DNA of 64,000 nucleotides from Paenibacillus contaminans (lineage in GTDB: Bacteria > Bacillota > Bacilli > Paenibacillales > NBRC-103111), in assembly GCF_003285015.1 (NCBI RefSeq), contig NZ_QMFB01000002.1, forward strand, positions 62,001 through 126,000, in the 5' to 3' direction. A program made the position numbers and the translations under genes. Of the stretch, positions 23,803 through 32,591 are shown one piece after another (position 1 is the stretch's first letter; each line of letters opens with the position of its first letter). A model generated the notes under the pieces. That model made no database searches, was not told the DNA's origin, and was given only the letters and a program-made list of their open reading frames with translations.

Positions 23803-26004
23803 TTATCGTTTCAGCCAAGACGGCGCCCACCAATTGGCCCTTCCCAGCAGCTTCATAAGCGCCGGCACGACCAAAATGCGGATGATCGTCGCATCGATCA
23901 GCACGGCTAACGACAGCCCGAGACCAAGCGCCTTAATAATTTCGATATCCGTAAAAATAAACGCCCCGACGACGACGACCAAAATAAACGCCGCGCTCGT
24001 AATGAGACTGCCCGTCAGCTTAAGCCCTGCAGCCGTGCTTTGCTCGTTATCCCCGGTCTGCTCGTATTCTTCCGCGATACGCGAAAGGAGAAACACCTCG
24101 TAGTCCATCGATATCCCGAATACGACGCAGAAAATAATGACCGGCAGCGTATTCGTCACATAACCGGTCGACGTAATTTGCAGCAAATCGGCCAGGAATC
24201 CGTGCTGAAATACGGTAACGACGATGCCGAGGCTTGCCCCAAGGCTGAGTACGTTCATCAGCACCGCCTTAAGCGGCAGCAGAACGGAACGAAACGCCGC
24301 CAGCAGCACGAAATAGGTTACCACCATGACAAATCCGACTACGTAAGGCAAACCGCCGGTAATTCTGTCCAAAATATCGATACGGTACGCGGTCTCGCCC
24401 GTTTCCAGCGTTTGCAGCGGTCCGGCGTCCAATCCGCGGATATCGCGCAACAGCTCCTCCGTTTCCTCGGTTCGCGGCCCCCGCTCCGGAATAACGGCGA
24501 TAACGGCATGACGGCCTTTGGCCAGCCTCTGCTCCTCCAGCTGCGTTCGGACGGATTCCTGCTTAACGAGTGCAGCCGTCTGATCGGCAGGGAGATTGCC
24601 TAACACGCTCTGAAAGCTCCTGACGTCCCTGACGCCGGGAAGCTGCTTCAGCTTTGCCGTATAGGCGTCTATCGCAGCTATCGACCCTTCCTCCCAAACC
24701 TCTAGCTCCGTCTGAACCGCAATTTGGATCGGGCTCAGCTCGCGGGAATCGTAACCTTTATCGATGAGATCCGAACCGTAACGCGACTCGTAGCTTGGCG
24801 GAAGCACGTCCGCGCCCGGTACGCCGAGCTTCATCCCGCCAAGCGGCAGCATCAGCCATATAAGTGCGGCGCTAGTAACCAGCACGAGCGCGATCGGGCG
24901 TTTCATGACCGCGTAGGCGATTTTTTCCCAAAGCCGCGAACCGCCTGTTTTAACGAATCGCTTAGGAATCACGCGCCATTTGTTGATCGAATGTCCGAAG
25001 ATGCCTAGCAGCGCGAGCAGCAGCGTATTCCCTACCGCCACCGATACCGTCACGACGATGACTCCGCCGAGACAAAGCGCTCGGAAGATGGATAAATCGA
25101 TGAACAGCATACCGAATAAACCGATCAGCACGGCCACGCCGGAGAAGAAGATCGACTGGCCGGCCGTTTGGGCCGTCATCGCTACGGCCTCTTCGACATC
25201 GCTTCTTTTTTTGAGCTCCTCGCGAAAGCGGCTGACCAGAAACAGCGCATAATCGATGCCGACCGCGAGACCGAGCATCGTCACCATATTCGGCAAAAAA
25301 TTGGAAAGCGAAACTTCCTTCGCGATGAAGTATGTAATCCCGAGCGTCACCGTAACGCTTGTGACGCCTACGATTAACGGAAGCATGGCGCCGACGACCG
25401 TTCCGAAAATGATCAGCAGGACGATCAGCGCAATCGGCAAGCCGATGATTTCCGATTTGACGATATCCTTCTTGCTCGCCTGCTGCATGTCGTACATGAT
25501 TGCGGTGCCGCCGGTAACATAAACTTGCATGCCGTCAGGCGCCCGGATCAGCTTCTTTACTTCGGGATAGCGGACAAGCGCTTCATCCGTCGTCAAATGG
25601 AACGTGACCCCGATCGCCATAACGTTTTCCCCGCCTTCGGCATCTAGGCGCGGGGCCGCAAGCGGCTTTATATCCGCGACGTACGGAAGCTCGCGCAGCT
25701 CGTTCAATGAAGCCAAAATCCGCTCCTGCGCTTCGGGATCGGTCAGCTTGCTCTGCTCGCTGACGTACACGATAGATAAGTTCGCAGCGGGATAGCCAAG
25801 CTTATCCTGCAGCTCGATCATGCCTTTATCGGAGCGGCTTCCCTTGGGCGTAAAGCCGTTGTCCGTAAACAGCTCGGGCGCTTTCTGGGCGAACAATACA
25901 AGCGATGCAAACAAGATGATCCACAGCGCAACGACCCATTTGCGATATCGGTATATCGCTTTTCCCCACTTCCAAAAAATACCGGAATCCGAAGACATTC
26001 TCAT
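23803..26004 (-). CDS. MMPL/RND family exporter
   Basis: The 733-residue protein has two homologous halves. Each has one helix, a large outside domain and five helices, about 12 in all. Family motifs include NMVTMLGLAVGIDYALFLVSRFREEL (first half) and VVFGISMDYEVFLLSRIAEEY (second half). The latter carries the Asp-Tyr pair for proton coupling. Gram-positive MMPL proteins of this size export lipids, siderophores or drugs such as in YdfJ/YdgH types. The gene stands alone between yfkAB and a terminator. The substrate is unknown. Confidence 0.9.
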   Translation of the reverse strand: MRMSSDSGIFWKWGKAIYRYRKWVVALWIILFASLVLFAQKAPELFTDNGFTPKGSRSDKGMIELQDKLGYPAANLSIVYVSEQSKLTDPEAQERILASLNELRELPYVADIKPLAAPRLDAEGGENVMAIGVTFHLTTDEALVRYPEVKKLIRAPDGMQVYVTGGTAIMYDMQQASKKDIVKSEIIGLPIALIVLLIIFGTVVGAMLPLIVGVTSVTVTLGITYFIAKEVSLSNFLPNMVTMLGLAVGIDYALFLVSRFREELKKRSDVEEAVAMTAQTAGQSIFFSGVAVLIGLFGMLFIDLSIFRALCLGGVIVVTVSVAVGNTLLLALLGIFGHSINKWRVIPKRFVKTGGSRLWEKIAYAVMKRPIALVLVTSAALIWLMLPLGGMKLGVPGADVLPPSYESRYGSDLIDKGYDSRELSPIQIAVQTELEVWEEGSIAAIDAYTAKLKQLPGVRDVRSFQSVLGNLPADQTAALVKQESVRTQLEEQRLAKGRHAVIAVIPERGPRTEETEELLRDIRGLDAGPLQTLETGETAYRIDILDRITGGLPYVVGFVMVVTYFVLLAAFRSVLLPLKAVLMNVLSLGASLGIVVTVFQHGFLADLLQITSTGYVTNTLPVIIFCVVFGISMDYEVFLLSRIAEEYEQTGDNEQSTAAGLKLTGSLITSAAFILVVVVGAFIFTDIEIIKALGLGLSLAVLIDATIIRILVVPALMKLLGRANWWAPSWLKR

Positions 26005-26104
26005 GTGCAGCCACCACTTCCCGTCTCTGTCTGTCTTTATGCAGTATCCTTATTGTCCCATTTTTCCTGCTGCGCCGCAAATTCGAAAGCGGTCCGGAGG
26101 ATAG

Positions 26105-26137
26105 GAAAACAGCCAGCCCGGTTGCGGCTGACTGTCG
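26105..26137 (-). terminator. Terminator after the HD-GYP gene
   Basis: On the minus strand ACAGTCAGCC and GGCTGGCTGT pair (one G-U) around a 7-base loop and run into TTTTCC, directly after the stop at 26150. Confidence 0.8.
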
Positions 26138-26149
26138 TTATGGCACCTA

Positions 26150-27253
26150 CTATTGTTCGATCTGAACCTTCGAATCGAACACCGAAGTGACGACCAAATT
26201 CAGCTTTTTGGATAAATCGATTTCGTAGGGAGACGTCAGTTCTTCGCCCGTCTCGTTCTGGAGAATACGTACGATCGGCCGCTGCGGGAACGTCGAGTTC
26301 AAATCGACGACGACGCCGCTCTCCCCCGTATTCAGCTTAACCGTTACGCCGATCGGGTAGATGGCGATTTTGTCGCGGAAAATTTCCACTTTATCTTGAT
26401 CGTACAAACTGTCCGATCCGGCATACAGCCTTTCGAGAGCCTGGTGGGGCAGCATCGCTTGGCGGTAGACGCGGCTGGTCGTCATGGCGTCATAAGAGTC
26501 CGCTATACCGATCCACCGGGCGTATTCGTGAATGTCCTCCCCTTTCAGTCCGCGCGGATATCCGCTTCCGTTGATCCGTTCATGATGCTGATAAGCGCAA
26601 TGTGCGGCTTGCAGCGGGATATTCGGCTCGTCCTTTAGCAGTTTGAAGCCGATATCCGTATGCTGCTTCATCGAATCGAATTCGTCGTCCGTCAGCTTGC
26701 CGGGCTTGCGCAATATATCGAGCGGAACATGAACCTTCCCTACGTCGTGAAGGATGGCGCCTAGCCCGAGCACGGCCAATTCGTCTCGGGAGTACCCGTG
26801 GTACAAGCCCAGCATGGTCGAATATATGCATACGTTCAGCGAGTGCTGATATAAATAATGATCGCGCAGCTGCATATTTGTCAGCATGATCATAGCCGCT
26901 TTACTTGAACTCAAGTCGTCGATCAGCATGCTGATCAGCTTGCCGAACTCTTTGCCGAGGAACGATTGAAACGAGGAGCGCTTCGTCGTTTCCTCCACTA
27001 CCTTACGGAAATTGCCGCGAATCGTTCGCATCGCCTGCAGCCGCGTCTCGTCGCTAAGCAGGTCGCTGACTTCAACATCCTCCGTCCGAGGATCGTCTAT
27101 GTATAAAAAATCGATGCCGTACCGCCCCAATCGTTCCAACAGCGGTTGCGTCAATTCGACATGACGGCCGAGCAGCACGATGCCCTCTTCGTTATAAATG
27201 GATTTGCCGAGACGCATCCCCGGCTGGCACATTCCGATCGGTAACAAACGCAT
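26150..27253 (-). CDS. HD-GYP domain phosphodiesterase
   Basis: The 367-residue protein carries an HD-GYP domain in its second half. The metal-binding LHDVGKVHVP lies near residue 190 and HHERINGSGYPRGLKG near residue 245, with the intact HD and GYP residues expected for c-di-GMP hydrolysis. The first 130 residues (GMRLGKSIYNEEGIVLL, FLYIDDP) match the N-terminal cap found in similar Firmicute proteins, and a C-terminal tail follows. ATG 27253 is chosen because GCGAGG lies before it; a GTG at 27295 would add 14 residues. It likely lowers c-di-GMP in the cytoplasm; which process it controls is not shown. Confidence 0.87.
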   Translation of the reverse strand: MRLLPIGMCQPGMRLGKSIYNEEGIVLLGRHVELTQPLLERLGRYGIDFLYIDDPRTEDVEVSDLLSDETRLQAMRTIRGNFRKVVEETTKRSSFQSFLGKEFGKLISMLIDDLSSSKAAMIMLTNMQLRDHYLYQHSLNVCIYSTMLGLYHGYSRDELAVLGLGAILHDVGKVHVPLDILRKPGKLTDDEFDSMKQHTDIGFKLLKDEPNIPLQAAHCAYQHHERINGSGYPRGLKGEDIHEYARWIGIADSYDAMTTSRVYRQAMLPHQALERLYAGSDSLYDQDKVEIFRDKIAIYPIGVTVKLNTGESGVVVDLNSTFPQRPIVRILQNETGEELTSPYEIDLSKKLNLVVTSVFDSKVQIEQ

Positions 27254-27457
27254 AATATGCCTCGCAATCTGTATCTGTATGTAAAGCTCATTCACTTTTA
27301 CTCTAATGGATTATGCATAAAAGAGCAACACTATCCGCTGCCTTTTACGTCATTTTACAACAAAAAACTCCGAATATCGACATTTTCCGCAAACTTCAAA
27401 TGCCGTCGGAGCTTATGCGAACAAGCGGCCTATGAAGACCGCGAGTCCGATATTCGA

Positions 27458-28267
27458 TTACAAGCCCATCCAAATATAAATAAGCATGACTGCAGCCAGC
27501 GCGAAACGGTAATAAGAAAAATAAGTAAGCTTCAGTTTGCCGACAAGCTTGATGAAAGTGGCGACTGCAAGCAGCGCGACGATAAACGAAACGATAAAGC
27601 CGACAACAAAAAACAGTAAATCGTCGGACGTCAGCAATTTATAATTTTTGAGCATATCGATGCCGCTCGCTCCGACCATGATCGGGATGGCCATAATGAA
27701 CGTGAAGTCGGCAGCCGCCACCCTGCTGGTTCCGGCGAGCATGCCTGCGGCGATCGTCGATCCCGAACGGGAAAAGCCTGGCCATAACGACAACAGCTGG
27801 GCAATCCCGATAAATAAGCTTTGCTTGTAGGTAATCGCGTCCATGTCCTCGGCTACGACCTTCGGCTGGATTTTTTCCGCCACCATCATGAAGATACCGC
27901 CTACGACCAGGCCGATTAATACCGTCTCGGGCATAAACAGCAATTTGACATAATCGTGCAGAAGAAATCCGAATAAACCCGCCGGCAAAATACCGATCAA
28001 AATATGTATCAAATTCATTTTCGGTCCCGGCTTCGCTTTCGTCGCGGCATCCTGAATGCCGAATAGCCGGAGCAAACGGCGCCAGTACAGCACAACGACG
28101 GCCAGAATGGCGCCTAGCTGAATGACAACCTCGAACGTATCCGCCTTTGGCCCGGTAAAGCCGATCATATGACCGGCCAAAATCATATGTCCCGTTGAGG
28201 ATACTGGCAGAAACTCGGTTAAGCCCTCTACGATTCCGATAATAATCGACTTCCACAACTCTAACAA
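27458..28267 (-). CDS. uppP: Undecaprenyl-diphosphatase
   Basis: The 269-residue membrane protein has the BacA/UppP motifs GIVEGLTEFLPVSSTGH (about residues 10-26) and PGFSRSGSTIAAG (about residues 160-172), which form the active site. It removes a phosphate from undecaprenyl diphosphate to recycle the lipid carrier for peptidoglycan and confers bacitracin tolerance. TTG 28267 fits the usual length and has GGGAGG upstream; the frame extends 29 codons further without support. About eight helices are predicted. It stands alone. Confidence 0.93.
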   Translation of the reverse strand: MLELWKSIIIGIVEGLTEFLPVSSTGHMILAGHMIGFTGPKADTFEVVIQLGAILAVVVLYWRRLLRLFGIQDAATKAKPGPKMNLIHILIGILPAGLFGFLLHDYVKLLFMPETVLIGLVVGGIFMMVAEKIQPKVVAEDMDAITYKQSLFIGIAQLLSLWPGFSRSGSTIAAGMLAGTSRVAAADFTFIMAIPIMVGASGIDMLKNYKLLTSDDLLFFVVGFIVSFIVALLAVATFIKLVGKLKLTYFSYYRFALAAVMLIYIWMGL

Positions 28268-28398
28268 ATGAATATCCTCCCTACTAATTCCCAGAAAGTA
28301 ATGAGAAAAGCTCGCATACAGGTTAGTAAGCTTATACCATTTTATGCGGTACAACCTTTTTCATTCTAACCTGCATTGCGCCGTCAAACAAGCTTGAA

Positions 28399-29835
28399 CT
28401 ACACCGGCAGCCATCGTTGTTCCTTGCAGCCGAGTAAAGCCTCCCGGTTATGAAGCTGCTCTTCAAGGACGTCCCGGATAAATTCCGGCAGGTAATAGCT
28501 GACCTCCCGCCCTTCGCTTAAGGACAAATAGCCGATCCGGAACGTAAACATATCCAGCGTGCCGACCGCATATTCCTGCTCCTCGATCATCGGAACGCCG
28601 TTCACGGTAACTTGCCTGATCTTGCGGTAAGGCTCGGCGTCCGCAACATACCTGACGGCAATGCCGTCCAAGCAAAGCGTTCCGAGACGTTTGCCCCGAA
28701 AGCCGAAGCCCATCAGCGGCTTATCGATAAATTCGGGCAGCAGCGCTTCTTCCAGAGCCTGCACGATTTGCCGTCCCGTCAGCAGCATCCGGCACGGATT
28801 GATCGGAGACGGGCAAATATGCAGCAAGTCCCCTCTTGTCACCGCTCCGGCGCATAAGCTGCCGAGCAGCTGTCCGGCATTGACGAGACCAATTTCGCTT
28901 CCGGTCCACCGCCTTACCCCGGAAGCAAGCAGATTGCCTAACCCGGACTCCTTCTCCCAATCGATCGCTAACGGTTCATCAAGGGCGGCGACTACCCGGT
29001 TAAGCGACCGTTCCCCTTGAAGCCGATAGCTGCCTATCAAACGCTCCATGCCGGAATCAGGCACTTCATCCCGGACAGAGTGGCAGCGGCCTGTTACGCT
29101 GCGGACGGAGCGCCTTTGCAAATCGAACCAGATATCGACTTCGCCTACATATTGGCCGAACTTCCCTGCGGCGCAAACATAAGCGTCGCCGATCCGCACC
29201 GGCTCCGGCAAAAGATGATGCGTGTGAGCTCCCAATATGACATGAATTCCCGGCACCTCCGCAGCCAAGCGCTGATCGTTCGCATAGCCGAGATGGGAGA
29301 GTGCGACGATGATATCGGCCTTCTCTTGCAGCAGCTTCACCGTCTCCTCCGCCGCCGCGAACGGATCGGTTATATGCCAGCCGAGCAGACTGTAAAACTC
29401 GGTATACCGCGCGGTCAACCCGATGAAGCCGATTGTCAGCTCCCCTTTGCGCAGCAGGCTGAACGGATGCAGCCAAACGGGCGGGAGCCCCGTATCCGAC
29501 TCGAACAAATTGCTGCACACGACGGGAAAATGCGCGTGCTCGCCGTACGCTTCCGCGAGCGATTCCTTCGTGAACGTCAGCCCTTCGTTATTGCCTGGGA
29601 CCGTCACTTCATAGCCGGTTTGATTCATGACGGCGATATTGGCGATTCCGTCCGTGCCTTCCGTTTCGCTCCGCATTCTGTCCATATGGTCGCCTACATC
29701 GACCGTACACACATATCGTTCGTCCAGCTCCGATTTAAGCCTTTGCATAAGGGAGACGATTTTCGGCATTTCTTCGAAATGACTGTGGATATCGTTCGTA
29801 TGAAGCAGCGTTACTTTTAGCAGTTTATCGGTCAA
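28399..29835 (-). CDS. 5'-nucleotidase/UDP-sugar hydrolase-like metallophosphatase, YunD type
   Basis: The 478-residue protein begins with a calcineurin-like metallophosphatase domain (LLHTNDIHSHF, VDVGDHMDRM, NEGLTFTKE). Its GAHTHHLL metal-site motif lies near residue 205. A 5'-nucleotidase C-terminal domain follows (LLASGVRRWTGSEIGLVNAGQL). It lacks a signal peptide, unlike UshA or YfkN, which points to the cytoplasmic YunD group. TTG 29835 has GGGAGGT 7 bases upstream. Likely substrates are nucleotides or nucleotide-linked sugars. Confidence 0.85.
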   Translation of the reverse strand: MTDKLLKVTLLHTNDIHSHFEEMPKIVSLMQRLKSELDERYVCTVDVGDHMDRMRSETEGTDGIANIAVMNQTGYEVTVPGNNEGLTFTKESLAEAYGEHAHFPVVCSNLFESDTGLPPVWLHPFSLLRKGELTIGFIGLTARYTEFYSLLGWHITDPFAAAEETVKLLQEKADIIVALSHLGYANDQRLAAEVPGIHVILGAHTHHLLPEPVRIGDAYVCAAGKFGQYVGEVDIWFDLQRRSVRSVTGRCHSVRDEVPDSGMERLIGSYRLQGERSLNRVVAALDEPLAIDWEKESGLGNLLASGVRRWTGSEIGLVNAGQLLGSLCAGAVTRGDLLHICPSPINPCRMLLTGRQIVQALEEALLPEFIDKPLMGFGFRGKRLGTLCLDGIAVRYVADAEPYRKIRQVTVNGVPMIEEQEYAVGTLDMFTFRIGYLSLSEGREVSYYLPEFIRDVLEEQLHNREALLGCKEQRWLPV

Positions 29836-29876
29836 ATCGATACACCTCCCGACGCAATATTGTTAGGGAGCATGGT

Positions 29877-30332
29877 TTACCTTTTTATACGCATTTCGTC
29901 CGGACTTACCCGGTTCATAAAGCCGTAAGCGGCGTCGCCGGCTCCCGGTTCGTGAAGCAGCGCAATCCGCACGACGCTCTTAACATTCAGGCATTTGCTG
30001 CTGCCGTCCGGGACGTAAAGCCGCAGCGGGAATCCCTTGGACAGCGGCTTGCCATTCGACTCATACACAAAAGCGGCCTTTCCAAGCTCATACCACGGAA
30101 TCGTGGCCGCAAACTCGTCGGCAGCTTCAACTTTCAGATGGCTGGGCATCCCGCTCCCACTCTCGTTCCCGGCCTTCCTCCACGCTTCAAACCAAGCATG
30201 GAAATCGAATGCGGTTCCTTCGGCTTCGGGTACGCGCTCGGCAATGTCAAACCGCTCCCCGGCCATTTCGGCCATTTGCGGCGCACCGTACTGCTCCATA
30301 CGATTTCCTTCCGTTACGACGACAACGTTCAC
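29877..30332 (-). CDS. Small molybdopterin-oxidoreductase-like protein
   Basis: The 151-residue product ends like the sulfite-oxidase-fold molybdopterin-binding domain: IPWYELGKAAFVYESNGKPLS, then GFPLRLYVP, then NVKSVVRIAL. It is much shorter than active enzymes such as MsrP (about 200-330 residues), and I see no early Cys that would bind molybdenum, so it may be a reduced or non-catalytic relative. GTG 30332 is chosen for GGGAGG 7 bases upstream. It is divergent from the moaDE-moeB genes, which supports a link to molybdenum cofactor. The assignment is moderate. Confidence 0.55.
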   Translation of the reverse strand: MNVVVVTEGNRMEQYGAPQMAEMAGERFDIAERVPEAEGTAFDFHAWFEAWRKAGNESGSGMPSHLKVEAADEFAATIPWYELGKAAFVYESNGKPLSKGFPLRLYVPDGSSKCLNVKSVVRIALLHEPGAGDAAYGFMNRVSPDEMRIKR

Positions 30333-30527
30333 CGCTTTCCCTCCCGGTTATCCATTCGGAGCCCGATATTCGCTCCGGTCTTAACTGACTCATTTATCCA
30401 TTATATAATGGCGGAACCTCCCCCGCAAAATATACCCGCAAAGGCATTTCATCCGGTAAAAAGGAATGCTATGATGGATGAATGAACGCCAGTCACTTTC
30501 ATAATAGTCAAAGGAGCCGGATCGATC

Positions 30528-31361
30528 ATGCCGATTACCATACATTTGTTTGCCGGACTCGCGGACGCGATCGGCGCTTCGCGCGTAACGCTCGAGCTCG
30601 AGCCGCAGCCGAACGGCCGGACGCTGCGGACCGGCATGCTGAAAGAAGCGCTCGCACGCGTCCATCCCCATGCATCCGACCTTATAGCGATAAGCTTTAT
30701 AGCCGTCAACCAAGCCTACTCGGCAGACGATGTTCCGATTTCGGAGACGGATGAGATCGCACTTATTCCGCCCGTTTCCGGAGGTCAGGACACGGTACAA
30801 GACGAGCAGGAACGGAGCGGCTCTGCCATGGAGCTCTATTGCTTGACGAATGCTCCCGTCTCCGTAGAAGAGGTAACGTCCAAGGTGCTGGATCCCAATC
30901 ACGGGGCGGCCATCACCTTCATCGGCACGACGCGGGAAATAACTGCCGGCGTTCGCACCGTCCGCCTGGAGTATGAAGCGTATGCGCCGATGGCGATTGC
31001 TACGCTCAAGCAAATCGGAGAGGAAATATTCGAACGCTGGCCGGGGACCAAATGCGCCATAACGCACAGGCTCGGCGTCGTCGATATTAAGGAGATCAGC
31101 GTCGTTATCGCCGTTTCTTCGCCCCACCGCGCCTCATGCTACGAAGCAAGCCGTTATGCGATCGAGAGACTCAAACAGATCGTTCCGATCTGGAAGAAGG
31201 AAGTGTGGGAAAACGGCTCCGAATGGAAAGGCCACCAGCAAGGACCGTGGAACCCGCTGTCGGCGGACGAACGGTCCGCCGATTCCGCGAACGGATCTGC
31301 GAATATAAACGAAACGCCACTAAATAGAGAGAGCGTACGCAAGGAGGATTCTTCATCATGA
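30528..31361 (+). CDS. Molybdopterin synthase, MoaD-MoaE fusion
   Basis: Residues 1-86 are a ubiquitin-like MoaD (ITIHLFAGLADAIG to DEIALIPPVSGG). A short linker and a MoaE domain (about residues 100-235) follow, with FIGTTREITAG, AVSSPHRASCYEASRYAIERLK and the catalytic lysines KKEVW. A 40-residue Ser/Asn-rich tail ends the protein. Molybdopterin synthase puts two sulfurs into precursor Z. MoaD works through a thiocarboxylate on its C-terminal GG, yet here the GG (residues 85-86) is followed by QDTVQDE. The fusion therefore probably needs cleavage after GG, as reported for the mycobacterial fusion MoaX. It overlaps the MoeB-like gene by 4 bp, consistent with coupled translation. Confidence 0.9.
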   Translation: MPITIHLFAGLADAIGASRVTLELEPQPNGRTLRTGMLKEALARVHPHASDLIAISFIAVNQAYSADDVPISETDEIALIPPVSGGQDTVQDEQERSGSAMELYCLTNAPVSVEEVTSKVLDPNHGAAITFIGTTREITAGVRTVRLEYEAYAPMAIATLKQIGEEIFERWPGTKCAITHRLGVVDIKEISVVIAVSSPHRASCYEASRYAIERLKQIVPIWKKEVWENGSEWKGHQQGPWNPLSADERSADSANGSANINETPLNRESVRKEDSSS

Positions 31362-32455
31362 CATCAAACGAAGCTCCAGGCCACTTGTCAGCTGACAATA
31401 ACAATGAGGCATCCGAAAACGAGATGGCCGGCTCCCGATACTCCAGACAAACGCTGTTCCGGCCAATCGGTTCGCAGGGACAGCGGAAGCTTATGCAATC
31501 CCGGGTCGCCATCGTCGGTATGGGGGCTTTGGGCACCGTGCTGGCCAATCATATGGTGCGGGCAGGAGTCGGCTACGTGCGGCTGATCGACCGCGATTTC
31601 GTCGAGATGAGCAATCTGCAGAGGCAGATGCTGTATGACGAAGAAGATGCCCGCACATCCGCACCCAAGGCTACGGCCGCAGCCAAACGTCTGAGCCGGA
31701 CGAACGGACTCGTAGAGATCGAGCCTCACGTAACGGATCTGAATCCGACCAATGCGGAGACGCTGTTAAGCGGCGTCGATCTCATTCTTGACGGCTCGGA
31801 CAATTTCGCCGTTCGTTTTCTGGTCAATGATTTCAGCATCAAGAAAGGCATTCCATGGATTTATGGCGGCGCGGTCAGCTCGCGAGGCGTCAGCATGACG
31901 GTCATTCCCGGCGAAACGCCTTGTCTCCGCTGCATGTTCGGCGAAGCGCCGGCGCAAGGAACGACGGAAACATGCGATACCGCAGGCGTCATCGGACCGA
32001 TCATCCATGTCGTCGCTTCGCACCAAGCCACTGAAGCGCTTAAGCTGCTCGTCGGCGACCGCGAAAGCCTGAATAAACGCATGGTCCATTTCGACCTGTG
32101 GCATAATCAGCACGCGGCCGTAGACGTCTCCAAGGCCCGCAAAACGGACTGTCCGGCATGCGGCCACGGCCATTTCGAATATTTGGACGCCGAGTATGAA
32201 GGCGAAACGATCCAGTCGATGTGCGGACGAAATTCGGTGCAAATTCACCCGATCGTCCCTCGCAAGCTCGAGCTTGCCGAATGGGCGGACAAGTTCAGCG
32301 TTATCGGCGAAACGGAAGTGAATCCGTTCCTGCTCAAATTCCGTCCGGATGCCGAGCATACGCTCGTGCTTTTTCCCGATGGACGCGTAATCGTCCAGGG
32401 AACGGACGACCCGACCGCCGCCAAAAGCTTATACAGCCGCTACATCGGCATGTAA
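31358..32455 (+). CDS. MoeB/ThiF/HesA family adenylyltransferase
   Basis: The 365-residue protein contains the E1-like fold: RYSRQTLFRPIGSQGQRKL, GMGALGTVLANHMVRAGVG (nucleotide binding) and RDFVEMSNLQRQMLY. ILDGSDNFAVRFLVND and two Cys pairs for zinc (PCLRCMFG and DCPACGHG) follow. A C-terminal part (about 80 residues) is not rhodanese-like and lacks its Cys motif, but resembles a ThiS/MoaD-type or unknown small domain. It should adenylate the GG end of the MoaD part made by the preceding gene. ATG 31358 overlaps that gene in ATGA and has AAGGAGG 10 bases upstream. A ThiS-activating role is also possible. Confidence 0.88.
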   Translation: MTSNEAPGHLSADNNNEASENEMAGSRYSRQTLFRPIGSQGQRKLMQSRVAIVGMGALGTVLANHMVRAGVGYVRLIDRDFVEMSNLQRQMLYDEEDARTSAPKATAAAKRLSRTNGLVEIEPHVTDLNPTNAETLLSGVDLILDGSDNFAVRFLVNDFSIKKGIPWIYGGAVSSRGVSMTVIPGETPCLRCMFGEAPAQGTTETCDTAGVIGPIIHVVASHQATEALKLLVGDRESLNKRMVHFDLWHNQHAAVDVSKARKTDCPACGHGHFEYLDAEYEGETIQSMCGRNSVQIHPIVPRKLELAEWADKFSVIGETEVNPFLLKFRPDAEHTLVLFPDGRVIVQGTDDPTAAKSLYSRYIGM

Positions 32456-32460
32456 ACGAA

Positions 32461-32489
32461 GGACCTGGCGAAACCGCCAGGTCCTTTTT
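32461..32489 (+). terminator. Terminator after the MoeB-like gene
   Basis: Perfect 10-bp arms GGACCTGGCG and CGCCAGGTCC enclose AAAC and are followed by TTTTTC, 5 bp after the stop codon. Confidence 0.92.
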
Positions 32490-32591
32490 CTGCCCAAGCC
32501 AATCCATTCCATGAAAGGAAAGCGGCGGCTAGATATTGAGCTCAAAAACGCAATAATTATGCCGGAAACCAATGATGTTCCACTCCGAGCA

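Noticed and set aside
29877..30332. Truncated pseudogene of a molybdopterin oxidoreductase
   Set aside because: The frame has a strong ribosome site, a GTG start and an intact C-terminal motif region, so a small functional protein is more likely than decay.
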